Assembly: GCF_027244095.1 (NCBI RefSeq)
Contig: NC_069658.1
Location: forward strand, 119,094,501-119,158,500
DNA: 64,000 nt
Origin: Hemicordylus capensis
Lineage: Eukaryota; Chordata; Lepidosauria; Squamata; Cordylidae
Direction: 5' to 3'
Every line of letters starts with the position of its first letter. The stretch's first letter is position 1. Below, in pieces: positions 23,156-33,510 of the stretch. A program made the translations under genes and the position numbers. The notes below the pieces were generated by a model that saw only the letters and a list, made by a program, of their open reading frames with translations, was not told where the DNA came from and ran no database searches.

Positions 23156-24074
23156 TGTATGTATTTGTTTATTTCGGCCCAAGGCCAGCATAAATACAAG
23201 GAAAAGAAGGGAAACAACAACAACAACAACAATAAAATGGATAAAATACATAAAACATTAATACCTTCAAATACCGTATACATAACTATTTCCATTCAAA
23301 TGAAACCGGTTAATCTGAAGTGCACAGCCTGGCATCTCGTGCCTCAATTACTCTAAACCGAATCTTTCTTGCTATGAAATTTTTTTTTGCTACCCTCCTG
23401 TAAGAGTACTCTGACTTAGCAGTAAGCAGAAAAAGGACCTTGTCCCCACCAGAAGGGCAATTAGAGCTACTAGTGGGCCCAGGCACAGAGCATCTGTGCC
23501 TCTAGTGCGGCCGGGCCCACTGCCGCCTGCGCTGCGGCCGGGCCCGCCGCCTTACCTCCGCGGCCGGGCCCGAGAGTGCCGCCGCCGCCGGGCCCGAGAG
23601 TGCTGCTGCGGCCGGGCCCGCCGCCGCGGCCGGGCCCGCTGCCGGGCCTGGCCAGGCCTGCCGCCTCGCCTCCACGGCCGGGCCCGCCTGGCTCCCCGGC
23701 CATGGACGCCGCCGTTCTCCTGGGTGCGCCAGGACCAATCAGGCGCCCCCACAGCCCAGCCAATCAGCTGGGCTGCCGGGACGCATTTCTCCTGGGCACA
23801 CCCAGGAGAAATATATATATAGATAATAAGTTAGTAGTGGGGTAAGAAGCTTTCCCCTTAATTCAGTATAAAATCTGCACTTCAGCATCAGATGCTCAGT
23901 GGTCTCCACTTCACCGTTCTGACAGGGGCATAATCTTTGATCATAGGGCACCTTCCCGAAGCGTCCTTCCAGTACCGCCGTATGAAGGGCATTAAGTCTA
24001 GCCGCTGAAAGAGCCCTACGATGATCCCTGTTAGAGATCCTAAGTAAATATTCAGCGGGGGAGTGACTACTGAT
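23156..24074 (-). mobile_element. 5'-truncated LINE, bounded by 16-bp target duplication, split by a Helitron
   Basis: On the minus strand, codons from about 24074 down to 23830 read as the C-terminal end of a non-LTR retrotransposon ORF: LNALHTAVLEGRFGKVP followed by the zinc-knuckle-like RLCPCQNGEVETTEHLMLKC (C-x-C ... H ... C). The text resumes after the Helitron with 'GGDKVLFLLTAKSEYSYRR' near 23450-23395 and later 'RFRVIEARDARL'. The 3' UTR ends TATTTATGCTGGCCTTGG, GCCGAAATAAACAAATACAT at about 23156. The 16-bp duplication on each side marks target-primed insertion. Without the Helitron, 565 bp remain. I do not assign the clade; it is not L2, CR1 or Bov-B by its C-terminal motifs. Confidence 0.8.
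23470..23823 (-). mobile_element. Non-autonomous Helitron (copy 2), complete ends
   Basis: On the minus strand it starts TCTATATATATATTTCTCC after an A and ends CTAG before a T, the A/T insertion and TC...CTRR ends of Helitrons. Near the 5' end is TTCTCCTGGG-TGTG-CCCAGGAGAA, a perfect hairpin. Near the 3' end GGCACAGA-TGC-TCTGTGCC forms an 8-bp stem, eight bases before CTAG. The core holds two ATTGG boxes and a run of GCCGGGCCCG-type units, extremely CpG-rich. Length 354 bp, no coding. It interrupts the C-terminal reading frame of the LINE, so it is younger. Confidence 0.85.
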
Positions 24075-24090
24075 TTGACTGAATCTATTA

Positions 24091-25604
24091 GTCATTTGTC
24101 CACATACACCTCCTTCATATAGTTTGCAGTTGATCACTACTGACATAGTGCTGCCTCCTCACTTCTCTATCTCCCTTCCAACAAACAGCTCCTTGCCCTT
24201 TAATCCTTAAGCCCTTTATTAATACAACTTGCTTTATCCTGTCAATACCAAAATGACCGGCCAGGTCAGCGTGCAGCTTGTGGTTTGCCATCTTTCCCCC
24301 TGAAAGGTGCTCCTGTGCATTTGATGACTGCCATGATAGGCAGATATTCATCATGCTTGGAGAGCTGCATCTGTTGAATTTCTCCCTTTCATAGTAGCTG
24401 CTAAAGGCAGGCACAGGGGCCTTGTCAAGGGGGGAAATTGCAACCTTAGCAATGGGATATGGCAGTATTTGCACAACTCCGAGGGAGAAGGAGAGATCAC
24501 AAGATGTATGGGGGGAAAGAAGGACAGAGTCAAGCCCAGCCCCATCCTAATTAGGGCATCCTAACGACTGAGGCAGCCCTATCCTATCCTTCTTTAGCAA
24601 CTTTAGGTACTTCTAGAGCAACTACAGCCAGATATAGTATGAACAACTATTATTTGTCTCTAGCTGTCACTGTACAAACAGACAGAAGTCTCCAAAAAGC
24701 AATCGGTCTCAAGCTGTCTTTTAAAAAGTGAATCCTCTCTGCACTGTAGTAATACAACATTGGCTTAGATCCGTGTATTAATGTGATAGGCTGGCTTGAA
24801 TCATTGTAGCATTCATAGCAATTTAAAAAAATGTTCTCCTCTGAGAGGTAAAGAATTCCATGCTTTACTAATGCAAATGGAAGTTTTACCCCCAGCATTT
24901 AGTAGGTCTAAAACAGTTTCCTCTGGCATGCAGGCTCTGTATAAGTAAGCAGTTCACAACAACTCTCTGCTCTTAAAAAGGTTTACTTATCCCTTTGACA
25001 GCTCATCATCTGAAGTGACCCCCCACCCCCACCCCCCCGCCACTTGGAAGTCCTGGATTCCCCTCTTAACTCTGCAGTGTAACAATACATACTATGCCAC
25101 AGCTGCCCTTCTTGGTAGTACCTGCCACTGAGCATGCTGCATGCAGCTCTCTGGAACCAAGTGGCTGTGTTAAGCTCCCTGCTATGGCTATCATGCGCAG
25201 AATCTTATTAAAAGTTACGAGGGAAGGATGCTCACTGTGTTACTTTTGATCATGCACACAGAAACGGAGCTATTCCAAAGAATGGTCAGCTTTTCAAAGC
25301 TCTCTCTCTTGCTTTCTCATGCGCAAACACCCTCAAGCTACAAAGTGATGTTCCATGTTCCATTGGTCCCATGCTAGCCCACTGATGAAGTGCTCTCAGC
25401 CCTGTCACTTTTAACATTTTCATTACATTGATTGCATAATCAGTGGTTTAGTCTTACTAAGAGCACAGCCACTGCTATCAGTTGTGGCCCTTGGACACCA
25501 GCATAACTTAGGGCCCCTTCTAATATTATTACCTTTGTGCCATTGCAGCAGCATGAGTGCTGTGCTTCAAAGGCAATATCCGAATTCTTGGTCACCTTCT
25601 ATTT
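24091..25604. other. Unique intergenic DNA
   Basis: No repeat family or gene recognised. There is a C-rich run at 25020-25040. Confidence 0.4.
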
Positions 25605-25870
25605 GAGGAGTTAGAGTTGGAAGGGATCTTGAAGGTTTCCTAGTCCCAACACTGTGCCTCCCTGACAGATGGCCATCCAACCTCTATTGTAAAACCTCTA
25701 GAGAAAGAGAACCCACCACTGCATGGGGCAGACTGCTCCACTGTCAAGTTCTTAGCATTAGGAATGTTTCCTGATATCTAAACTAGATCTGCTTTCTTGT
25801 AATTTCAATCCATTGGTTCTAGTTCTGCCCTCAGAAGTAACAGAGAACAAGTCTGCTCCTTTAGGTGAGC

Positions 25871-25943
25871 GTCTTCTTCTTCTTCTTCTTCTTCTTCTTC
25901 TTCTTCTTCTTCTTCTTCTTCTTCTTCTTCTTCTTCTTCTTCT
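25871..25943. repeat. (TTC)n / (GAA)n microsatellite, about 24 units
   Basis: A pure TTC run, GAA on the minus strand. It is the A-rich-type tail of the short retroposon that lies at 25876-26052. Long poly-purine/poly-pyrimidine mirror runs of this kind can form triplex DNA. Confidence 0.95.
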
Positions 25944-26052
25944 AAAAGATAATGGTGTACCAGGACCGTAAGGTCCCACTAATGACACCTACTGGAAGTC
26001 AAAAAAAAAAAGAGCTCAAACGTCCAGAAAAAGAATGGACTTATAAATAAAA
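25876..26052 (-). mobile_element. Short retroposed insertion with (GAA)n tail and target duplication
   Basis: GGTGAGCGTCTT (25864-25875) and GGTGAGCGTCCTT (26053-26065) flank the insertion, so it duplicated 12-13 bases of CR1 target. On the minus strand it runs from TTATAAGTCCATTCTTTTTC through GGACCTTACGGTCCTGGTAC to the GAA tail. It looks like a 5'-truncated non-LTR 3' end of a family I do not recognise. Confidence 0.7.
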
Positions 26053-26594
26053 GGTGAGCGTCCTTCAGATATTTGAAGAAAGCTGTCAAATCCCCCCTTA
26101 GTTTTTTCTTCTCCATGCTAAACATAGCCAGCTCCATTAACCATTCCTCATGGGACTTGGTTCCTAGGCCCCTCACTGTCTTTCTTGCTGTTCTTTTAAC
26201 CTGTTCTAGTTAATCAATCAACTTCCTCCCTAAAATGCACAGAACTGGACACAGTATGACCAGCAGAGAACAGAGTGGAATTATTACTTGTATTCTGGAT
26301 GCTACACCTCTGTTAATTCAGACCAAAGTGGTGTGTTTTTTTTTAGCAGCTGCATGACACAGCTCATCTTCAACTCAAACATGAGCCAACTAGATCCTTT
26401 CCATGTGGACTGCTGAGAAGCCAAGTCTCCCCTATCCTATCCTTGTGTATCAGCTTTTTCTCAACCAAATGCAGGACTTTATAGTTGTCTCTGTTGAACT
26501 TCATCTTGCTGGTTTGGTTCTGAACAGGCTCTGATTCGAGCTTGTTCCGAGTCCACAACATGGTGCTCCTTCCATGACAGTGTGGCTGCTAAAA

Positions 26595-27240
26595 AACAAA
26601 TACATTTTGGTCTGAATTAACAGAGTTGTAGCGTCCAGAATACAATCTATATACTCAATACCCTAAGGCATACTCGTGGCTAATACCATGCGTGGCAGCT
26701 CCCACAAGAATTCAGAGAGCTTCTGGATAGCCACGGGATGGGTGGGAGGGAAGAAAATGGCAGCAGTGGCCAGCTGCCTGGCCAGAAAATGGCAGCGGGG
26801 GGAAGCGGAGAAGAAGCCGGCCAGCCAGCCAAAGTGGGGGGAGCAGATGGGGAAAGAAGAAGTGGGCCAGCCAGACAGAAAGCAGAGGCGGCTGGCTAGG
26901 CGGAGGAGGGGCGGGGGGGAGAAGAAGTGGGCCAGCGGGCTGGCCAGAAAGCGGCAGCGGGGAAAAGAAGTGGGCCAGCTGACCGGCCAGAAAGCAGAGC
27001 GGGGCAGGCAGGCGGGGAAGAGGGAGAAAGAAAAAGGCAGCAGCATGTGGGTGGCTGGCCGGCCAGAAGCGCAGATGTTCTGCACTCGCCCCAGCTAGTA
27101 AGTAATAATTTCACTCTGTTCTGTGCTGGTCGGACCTCGTTTGCAATACTGTGTCCAGTTCTGTGCATTTTAGGAAGGAAGTTGATTGATTAACTAGAAC
27201 AGGTTAAAAGAATAGCAAGAAAGACAGTTCTGAGAGAGGC
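26595..27240 (+). repeat. Inverted duplicate of CR1 segment 26165-26342, split by a Helitron
   Basis: 26595-26645 plus 27099-27235 is the reverse complement of 26165-26342 at high similarity (TTTGGTCTGAATTAACAGAG; GTCCAGTTCTGTGCATTTTA; GTTGATTGATTAACTAGAAC on this strand). The two copies are about 250 bp apart in opposite orientation. The Helitron is present only in this arm. Confidence 0.8.
26646..27098 (+). mobile_element. Non-autonomous Helitron (copy 3)
   Basis: It starts TCTATATACTC after an A (26645) and ends CTAG (27095-27098) before a T. The 3' hairpin GCAGA-TGT-TCTGC sits eleven bases before CTAG. The core is G-rich and built of repeated GTGGGCCAGC / GGCCAGAAAGCGGCAGCGGG units, unlike the GCCGGGCCCG core of copy 2. 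The opposite-strand CR1 copy at 26165-26342 shows the same target without the insertion. Length 453 bp; its open frames are compositional. Confidence 0.8.
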
Positions 27241-28948
27241 AATGAGGATGTATTTCTTGTGTTGTGTCCAACCCCCCCCCCGATAAACCGACCATATGGG
27301 GGGCCAAAGACACTCCTCTCTCAGGATCCTTTTTTCTTCTAAGCCCTGGGTATGCCATACCGCAGTAACATCAAAACGAGAGTCTGAGAGGAAGGGAAGG
27401 GTCCTGGAGGTGTTCTCTATTGATACCTGCCCTACAGTGTTGTGGTGGCAGAATTACTCCCACGTCCCTCAACGACTGGGCTCTTAGGACTTCTTCACAC
27501 ATTAGGAGGATACGGAAGGTTTTTTTTAACAGTACACCTAAAAAGTCGAAGTGTGGATATGACAAACAGGTATTTTAAAACATGTGCACTTTACAGGTAG
27601 ATTTGTTAGAGAGTCAGGAGTGGCTGATGCTCTCTGCTGGTGTGTTCGCTTGGTGGCAAACCCAGCGGCTGGCACTGTGTAATTTGTGAAATGTCCCCCA
27701 GAAGTTGGAGTAATTACTATTATGTGTGCCAGAAGTCCTCGCATATGGATTCAGGCTTATTTCCACATCCTTTTCTGGGAAGTGATTCCTCCAGTGTTGT
27801 TGAGCATGGTGGGTGGGGTGGGGGATATCTACTTGGCCTCTCTTTTAACCTGGATCCCTTTCCCACAAAGGTGGTTACAGGGTGTTGGTGGTGTTGGTGT
27901 TGGTGTTGGTGTTGAGGAGCTCTCCCTGGGCCTTCTGTGGCTCTTATTTATGTCTATGGGAGGTTTTCTCCACTAGCTCTGGCTTCTTGAGCATAGGAAA
28001 GAATGGGGCACGAAAGGTTATCTCTCAGCAAGAGTGGCACTCACTCTTCAGAAAAGTCACCAGTTCTTTCCCTCAGGATACAGCCTATAAGACCACCATC
28101 ACCATTAAAGGGCAGCTTGGCCAGGGGCTGACAGATCTCTTTCCCTTCCTTGTCAGCCTGAATAAGCAAAAGGCATTCTTGTGAGCAAGCCAGCTTTGGA
28201 AAACTGCTGGCACTTGGACTATGAGAACACAATTAAAAGTTGCAGTAAAAATTGACAGATCTTGGTGTGGAGAGCAGAAAATACATTACAATCCCAATCA
28301 AAAGATAAATTTAAAAAACCTTAAATTAAATAAATCTTCCACAATTATGGATTAAAATACGCTGGAGTTAATGGCTTAGAACACAAGCCTTAACATCTGA
28401 AATGCAGTTGAAGTCTGAACTGTTTATTGTAATGTAATAAAATACAATATAACAGAACAAAGAGGGCCCTATTAATGCACCAGGGAAGGTGTTCCATCCC
28501 AAGCTTGGGTCCCCAGACGTTGCTGGACTACAACTCCGTTCATCCATATCCCTAACACTGGGGAACCCACAGTTGGGAAATCCGGCAATAGGGCATGTGC
28601 AAAGGGGAACGAGAAGGTGGACATATTCTTCTTACCTTTCAAGGGTTGCCTTGGCTACTTTCTGTTGGGTTTTTTTTTTAGAAAATATGTGCCATTGTTT
28701 TTATTATTTATTTATTTCTATGTGTAAAGGATAGAGAATTGAACCAGGGATTGCAGCGATACACTGCATTACCTCTCACTCAGTGTTAATCAGTGCAGAT
28801 TTTATTGGTTTCCCACATTTTTCAGTGCAGACAGATGCATAGAGAAGAATTTTAGTCATAGATTCATAACAAATTGATCTTGGCTGCTTCCTGTGTTTAA
28901 GAGTTGTCTGCTACTGAGTCATATCAAGATTCTATCAAATCCAGAAGG
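27236..28948. other. Intergenic DNA, mostly unassigned
   Basis: GTTGGT repeats lie at 27884-27916. 28495-28570 contains GTTGCTGGACTACAACTCC, a block common in squamate foldback MITEs, but without clear ends. No gene recognised. Confidence 0.4.
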
Positions 28949-29388
28949 CAGTGGCAGAGCCAGAGAACAGAGGCACATGTTCTGCTCCGACTCCTGCAGC
29001 CCTGCCATGCATACGCCATGTGCACCAGTGATCTGGAGAGCCCACGCAAGCCCTCCAGAGTGCATTCTCAGCCATGCCCATATTGGTTGGCTAGGTGCAT
29101 TTATTTCCCTTTCTTTCCCTTGCTGGAGGGAGAGAAAATAAAATAAATGCACCCACTCAGCAAACGCTGGCTGGAAATGAGCTCTAGAGGGCTCATGTAG
29201 GCACTCCGGAGATGGCCAAACCCATGTGTGTGTGATGCCATGTGCAAAAGGGGTGTGGCCTGGTCTCTGGTGGGCCTGTGCAAGCCCTCCAGTGTTCATT
29301 CAAGGCCACAGTTGGCTGGCTGGGTGCTTTTAATTCCCTTCCTCTTCCTCCAGCAAAGGAGAGGAAGGCGAATAAATCTCCCCCCGCC

Positions 29389-29661
29389 GCTAACTTGGCA
29401 TCCCACTGCTAACTTGGCAAAGAGGCACTTTTGAACATGGTGAGTCTCTTTATTTAGCGGGGGAGGGTAACTGCCCCAATCCATTCCCAGCACAGTACCT
29501 CCAGTGACTGTTGCTGGTGTGTATCTTATGTTTCTTTTTGGATTGTGAGCCCTTTGGGGACAGGGATCCATCTTCTTTATTTGTTATTTCTCTGTGTAAA
29601 CCACCCTGAGCCATTTTTGGAGGGGAAGTATAGAAATTGAAACAACAACAACAACAACAAC
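29389..29661 (+). mobile_element. L2-type LINE 3' end with (AAC)n tail, nested in hAT
   Basis: It carries the same blocks as 17300-17565 (TTTAGCGGGGGAGGGTAACT, CCAGTGACTGTTGCTGGTGT, GATTGTGAGCCCTTTGGGG, AAACCACCCTGAGCCATTTT). The outer flanks AATAAATCTCCCCCCGCC (29371-29388) and AATAAATGCACCCCGCC (31607-31623) look like its target duplication. That would mean the R4 piece landed inside its AAC/AAT tail. Confidence 0.7.
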
Positions 29662-31606
29662 AGAGGCACAAAAGTCCAGCTGCTGATTGACAAAATGATT
29701 TTAGAAAATTGTAAGAGAAGAAAAACAAATCTAAGTGTTGCATGGATTGCCTACAAGAAAGCCTTCAATTCATTGCCTCATACATGGATACTAAAATGTT
29801 TAGAAACAACTGGTGTCAGCAAAAACATTCAGATATTTATTTTAAAAAGGAATGAGCATGTGGAGTACACAGTTAACAATCAATGGCGAGACACTTGGAC
29901 AGGTTAGCATTAGAAGAGGCATTTTCCAAGGGGACTCACTATCCCCTCTGTTGTTTGTAATCGCCATGACCCCACTTTCACAAATACTAAAGAAAACAGG
30001 TCTCAGATACCAAACATCTAAAACATCACGTAAAATCAACCATCTGCTGTACATGGATGATCTGAAGTTGTATGGAAAGTCCCAGTCAGAAATCAAATCA
30101 CTGCTAAACACTGTCCGTATATTCAGTAGCGATATAGCAATGGAGTTTGGACTAGACAAGTGTGCTGCATTAATACTGAACAGAGAGGAAATAACAAAAA
30201 CAGAAGGAATAGAACTGCCCAATGGAAGAAACATCAAGAACCTGGAAGAGAAAGAACATTACAAATACTTGGGCATTCTCCAGGCCGATAACATCGCACA
30301 CACTGAAGTTAAAAGAAAAATTGGAAGTGAATACATCAGGAGAGTTAGAAAAATCCTCAAGTCCAAACTCAATGGTGGGAACACCATACAAGCCATAAAC
30401 ACCAGGGCTGGTTATCAGATACACTGCAGGAATAATAGACTGGACCCAGGCAGAGCTAGAGACACTAGATTGTAAGACCAGGAAAATCATGACCATCAAT
30501 CATGCTCTCCACCCCCGCAGTGATGTAGATAGGCTATACCTCCCTCGCAGCTCAGGTGGAAGAGGAATGCTGCAAGTCCATCAAACAGTCGAGGAGGAGA
30601 AAAGAGGCCTTGAAGAATATATCAAGGACAGTGAAGAAGATGCACTTAAAATGGTCAATAACGAGACACTATTCAACACCAATGAAAGAAAGCAGGCCTA
30701 CAAGAAGGAACAAGTCAAGAACTGAGCAGAAAAATGGAGAAATAAGCCCCTGCATGGTCAATATTTGCACAATATAAGTGGAAAATCAGACATCACCAAG
30801 ACCTGGCAATGGCTTAAGAATGGCAACTTGAAGAAAGAAACTGAGGCTTTAATACTGGCTGCACAAGAACAGGCACTAAGAACAAATGCAATAAGAGCCA
30901 AAGTCAAAAAATCCACAACAAACAGCCTTTGTAAAGAAGCAGATGAAACAGTGGACCACCTAATCAGCTGTTGTAAAAAGATTAAACAGACTGACTACAA
31001 ACAAAGGCATGACAAGGTAGCAGGGATGATACACTGGAACATCTGCAAAAAATACAAGCTACCTGTAGCTAAAAATGGGTGGGACCATCAAATTGAAAAA
31101 GTTTAAGAAAATGAAGATGTAAAAATATTATGGGACTTCTGACTACAAACAGACAAACATCTGCCACACAATACACCAGATATCACTGTAGTCGAGAAGA
31201 AAGAAAAACAAGTTAAAATAATCGACATAGCAATACCAGGGGATAGCAGAATAGAAGAAAAAGAAATAGAAAAAATCACCAAATACAAAGATCTACAAAT
31301 TGAAATTGAAAGGCTGTGGCAGAAAAAGACCAAAATAATCCCAGTGGTAATTGGCGCCCTGGGTGCAGTTCCAAAAGACCTTGAAGAGCACCTCAACACC
31401 ATAGGGGCCACAGAAATCACCATCAGCCAATTACAAAAAGCAGCTTTACTGGGAACAGCCTATATTCTGGACAATATCTATAACAACAGCAACAACATTG
31501 ACAATAAAATTCTGGCATCCCAGTTCCTTGGGAAGGACTCGATGTCTGGATAAAACAAACCAGTCAGTAACACCTGTCTGACTGTGTAAACAATAACAAC
31601 AACAAT
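29662..31606 (+). mobile_element. R4/R2-clade LINE: reverse transcriptase 3' half and restriction-like endonuclease
   Basis: Coding text in order: a reverse-transcriptase motif A relic '[18 protein letters not shown]' (29735-29790), motif B 'GIFQGDSLSPLLFVIAM' (29920-29970), motif C 'HLLYMDDLKLYGKS' (30040-30080), 'MEFGLDKCAALILNREE', and then 'RKIMTINHALHPRSDVDRLY' (30475-30540). Further on are a C...C...H...C knuckle ('EADETVDHLISCC', 30940-30975) and the endonuclease region 'TPDITVVEKKEKQVKIIDI' (PD-x14-D, 31170-31230) with 'KYKDLQIEIERLW' (31280-31320) and 'VVIGALGAVPKDLEEHL'. Restriction-like (PD...D) endonuclease placed after the reverse transcriptase is the R2/R4 clade plan, unlike the N-terminal APE domain of L2 or CR1. 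Damage: frame change near 29850-29900 and near 30415, stops near 30723, 31104 and 31139. The 5' half is missing. Confidence 0.85.
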
Positions 31607-31722
31607 AATAAATGCACCCCGCCTGGGAATGAACTCCAGAGGGTTTGCCTGGCCCTTCTGTGGCTTGCAGCTGGGTTCTTTGAACCCGTCCACTCAATGG
31701 TGGCTCTACCCCTGCCTGAAGA

Positions 31723-32019
31723 GGCAACTGAGACATCATTTTCTGTTTCCCTAAAAATGACGTAGGGTCTCAGGTAGGAACTCCCCCCATAATTTCTACA
31801 TTTAAAAGGTTGCTTGTCATAACTGTTGATGCCCCCACCAGACCAAGGGCCTTCACCACATTTTTCACCACATTATCTCTTTTACTGAGCACTTCACTTT
31901 ATTCAATGTTATGTGTTGGTCAGTTGTGTGAACATGAAATATACAGTACATTCTATAAAGCTTCCAGAATCTTCTCTGAAGTTGTCTGACCATGGTAAAT
32001 ATGTAGCATGGGGCATTTT
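31723..32019. other. Short unique spacer
   Basis: No feature recognised between the hAT element and the SINE. Confidence 0.4.
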
Positions 32020-32321
32020 ATGGAGGAGGAGAGCTAGTCTTGTGGTAGCAAGCATGACCCGTCCCTTACCTAAGCAGGGTCTGCCCTGGTTGCATATGAA
32101 TGGGAGACTACATGTGTGAGCACTGTGAGATATTCCCTTCATGGGGTGGAGCTGCTCTGGGAAGAGCAGAAGGTTCCCAGTTCCCTCCCTGGCATCTCCA
32201 AGATAGGGCTGAGAGAGATTCCTGCATGCAACCTTGGAAAAGCCACTGCCAGTCTGTGTAGATAATACTGAGCTAGATGGACCAATGGTCTGGCAGTATA
32301 TGGCAGCTTCCTATGTTCCTA
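32020..32321 (+). mobile_element. 5S-rRNA-headed SINE with CR1-like tail (copy 2)
   Basis: The head contains CTAAGCAGGGTCTGCCCTGG, then TATGAATGGGAGAC (about 32070-32108), matching 5S rRNA AGCTAAGCAGGGTCGGGCCT ... GGATGGGAGAC, the internal polymerase III promoter. The body (CATCTCCAAGATAGGGCTG, AAGCCACTGCCAGTCTGTGT) leads to the tail ACTGAGCTAGATGGACCAAT, GGCAGCTTCCTATGTTCC. The same body and tail are fused to a tRNA head at 32706-32849. Confidence 0.85.
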
Positions 32322-32705
32322 TTTTGTGACTGCTTACATCTCTCACCCCCGAGCATTTTCAGAATGTGATTTTGGATAAGTAATGTCACAAACTCCAGGG
32401 CTTCAATCCCATGTACATTTACTGGGGGTAAGTTCCATTGAATTCCGTGAAAAATGCACATTCGTCTCAGCAAACATGCACATACATCCTCCCCTCCTGC
32501 AAGTCTTCCATTCTTATGTTAATATAATTGTAAAAGAATTGGGTTTCATGACCAAAGGGTAGAAGGCAGAAGTGTTTTTGACGTGAATAGAATAAAATAA
32601 CTTTGCAGCTGTGAGTCTATGAAACTGGTATTGGCACAGTGTGAGAATTTTATAAAAGCAGAGTCTAAAATTGTAGTTAGACTGACATAGATAAGAACCA
32701 AGAAA

Positions 32706-32849
32706 GGGCTAGTACCCATGCTTTGCAGGCAGCACATCCCAGGTTCAATCCGAATCAGGCAGGGAAAGGGGCCTTCCTGAAATTCTGATGAGCCACTGCC
32801 AGCCAGTGTAGGCAATACCAAGCTAAATAAAAGGCAGCTTCCTATGTTT
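32706..32849 (+). mobile_element. tRNA-headed SINE with the same body and tail
   Basis: The head has GTACCCATGCTTTGCAGGC and the B box CAGGTTCAATCC (about 32739-32752). The body TGATGAGCCACTGCCAGCCA, GTGTAGGCAATACCAAGCTA and the tail GGCAGCTTCCTATGTT match the 5S-headed SINE at 32020-32321. The A-box end is truncated. Confidence 0.75.
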
Positions 32850-33011
32850 TATATAATTAAATAGGGCTGCCGTCCCTTTAGTACATATAGTAGTGAATAA
32901 GTCCTTTTGATCTTAGTGGGCCTTACTTCCAGTTAAGCCTTCATAAGAATCGGGCTGGAACATTTGGGAATGGCCTAATCATTTCAAATAGCTTCAGCTG
33001 CATATAAGCGG

Positions 33012-33461
33012 TAGGGATGTGCACAAAACAGATTTTGTGATTTGTGTCAAGGTCAAACCGAATTGCGAAATCCTTGAATTGATTTGTCAAAACAGTGGCC
33101 AAAGGTGGCTGTTTTGACGAGTCAATCTCAAAACACTCAAAATGTTTGAGTGTTTTGAGTGCATTTTGAGGCCTGTTTTTCCGGAGAGAGCTGGTCTTCC
33201 AATTGGGGTTGGTGGGTAGACCAAGTCCTCTGAGGTGGGCCAATGCAATAAGTCTGGGATGGAGGTCTGGTCTACCAAATGGGTAGACTACAGCATTATT
33301 TTTTCAGGGAGAACCGGTTTACCGATTGGGGTCAGCAGGTAGACTAGCCCTCTGCCTTGGACTTAGTGCATTAGCCTGCCTTGGAGGACTGGTCTATCTG
33401 GCAGACCAGTCCTCCAAGGTGGGCCAATACACTAAGTCTGGGGCAGAGGGCTGGTCTACCC

Positions 33462-33510
<49 letters not shown>

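Larger units (their letters stand above)
25605..26570 (-). mobile_element. CR1-type LINE, C-terminal ORF2 region, with nested short retroposon
   Basis: On the minus strand, about 26176-26080 reads 'EEWLMELAMFSMEKKKLRGD' then 'LTAFFKYLKDAHL', and 25860-25760 reads 'GADLFSVTSEGRTRTNG', 'LKLQESRSSLDIRKH'. These are the LRGDLIALFKYLKG and TRGNGLKLRQGRFRLDIRK segments of CR1 ORF2. The region 26220-26570 continues as upstream CR1 sequence. The two coding parts are separated by an inserted 25876-26052 piece. Confidence 0.8.
28949..31714. mobile_element. hAT-type element containing two nested LINE insertions
   Basis: The left tip is CAGTGGCAGAGCCAG and the right tip reversed is CAGGGGTAGAGCCACC. The flanking octamers CCAGAAGG (28941-28948) and CCTGAAGA (31715-31722) agree at 6 of 8 positions, as an aged hAT target duplication would. 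The interior is made of inverted units: AAGCCCTCCAGAGTGCATTC ... GGTGCATTTATTT (29050-29105) is mirrored at 29125-29190, repeated directly at 29280-29350 and mirrored again at 31607-31650. The piece 29389-31606 is foreign (L2-type 3' end plus R4-clade LINE), leaving an element of about 550 bp. Confidence 0.7.

Noticed and set aside
23470-23822. CpG island with promoter of an unknown gene
   Set aside because: It lies wholly within a Helitron whose ends are exact; no downstream exon is visible.
25758-25988. Frame with a run of arginines
   Set aside because: Translation of the TTC/GAA microsatellite joined to CR1 remnant text.
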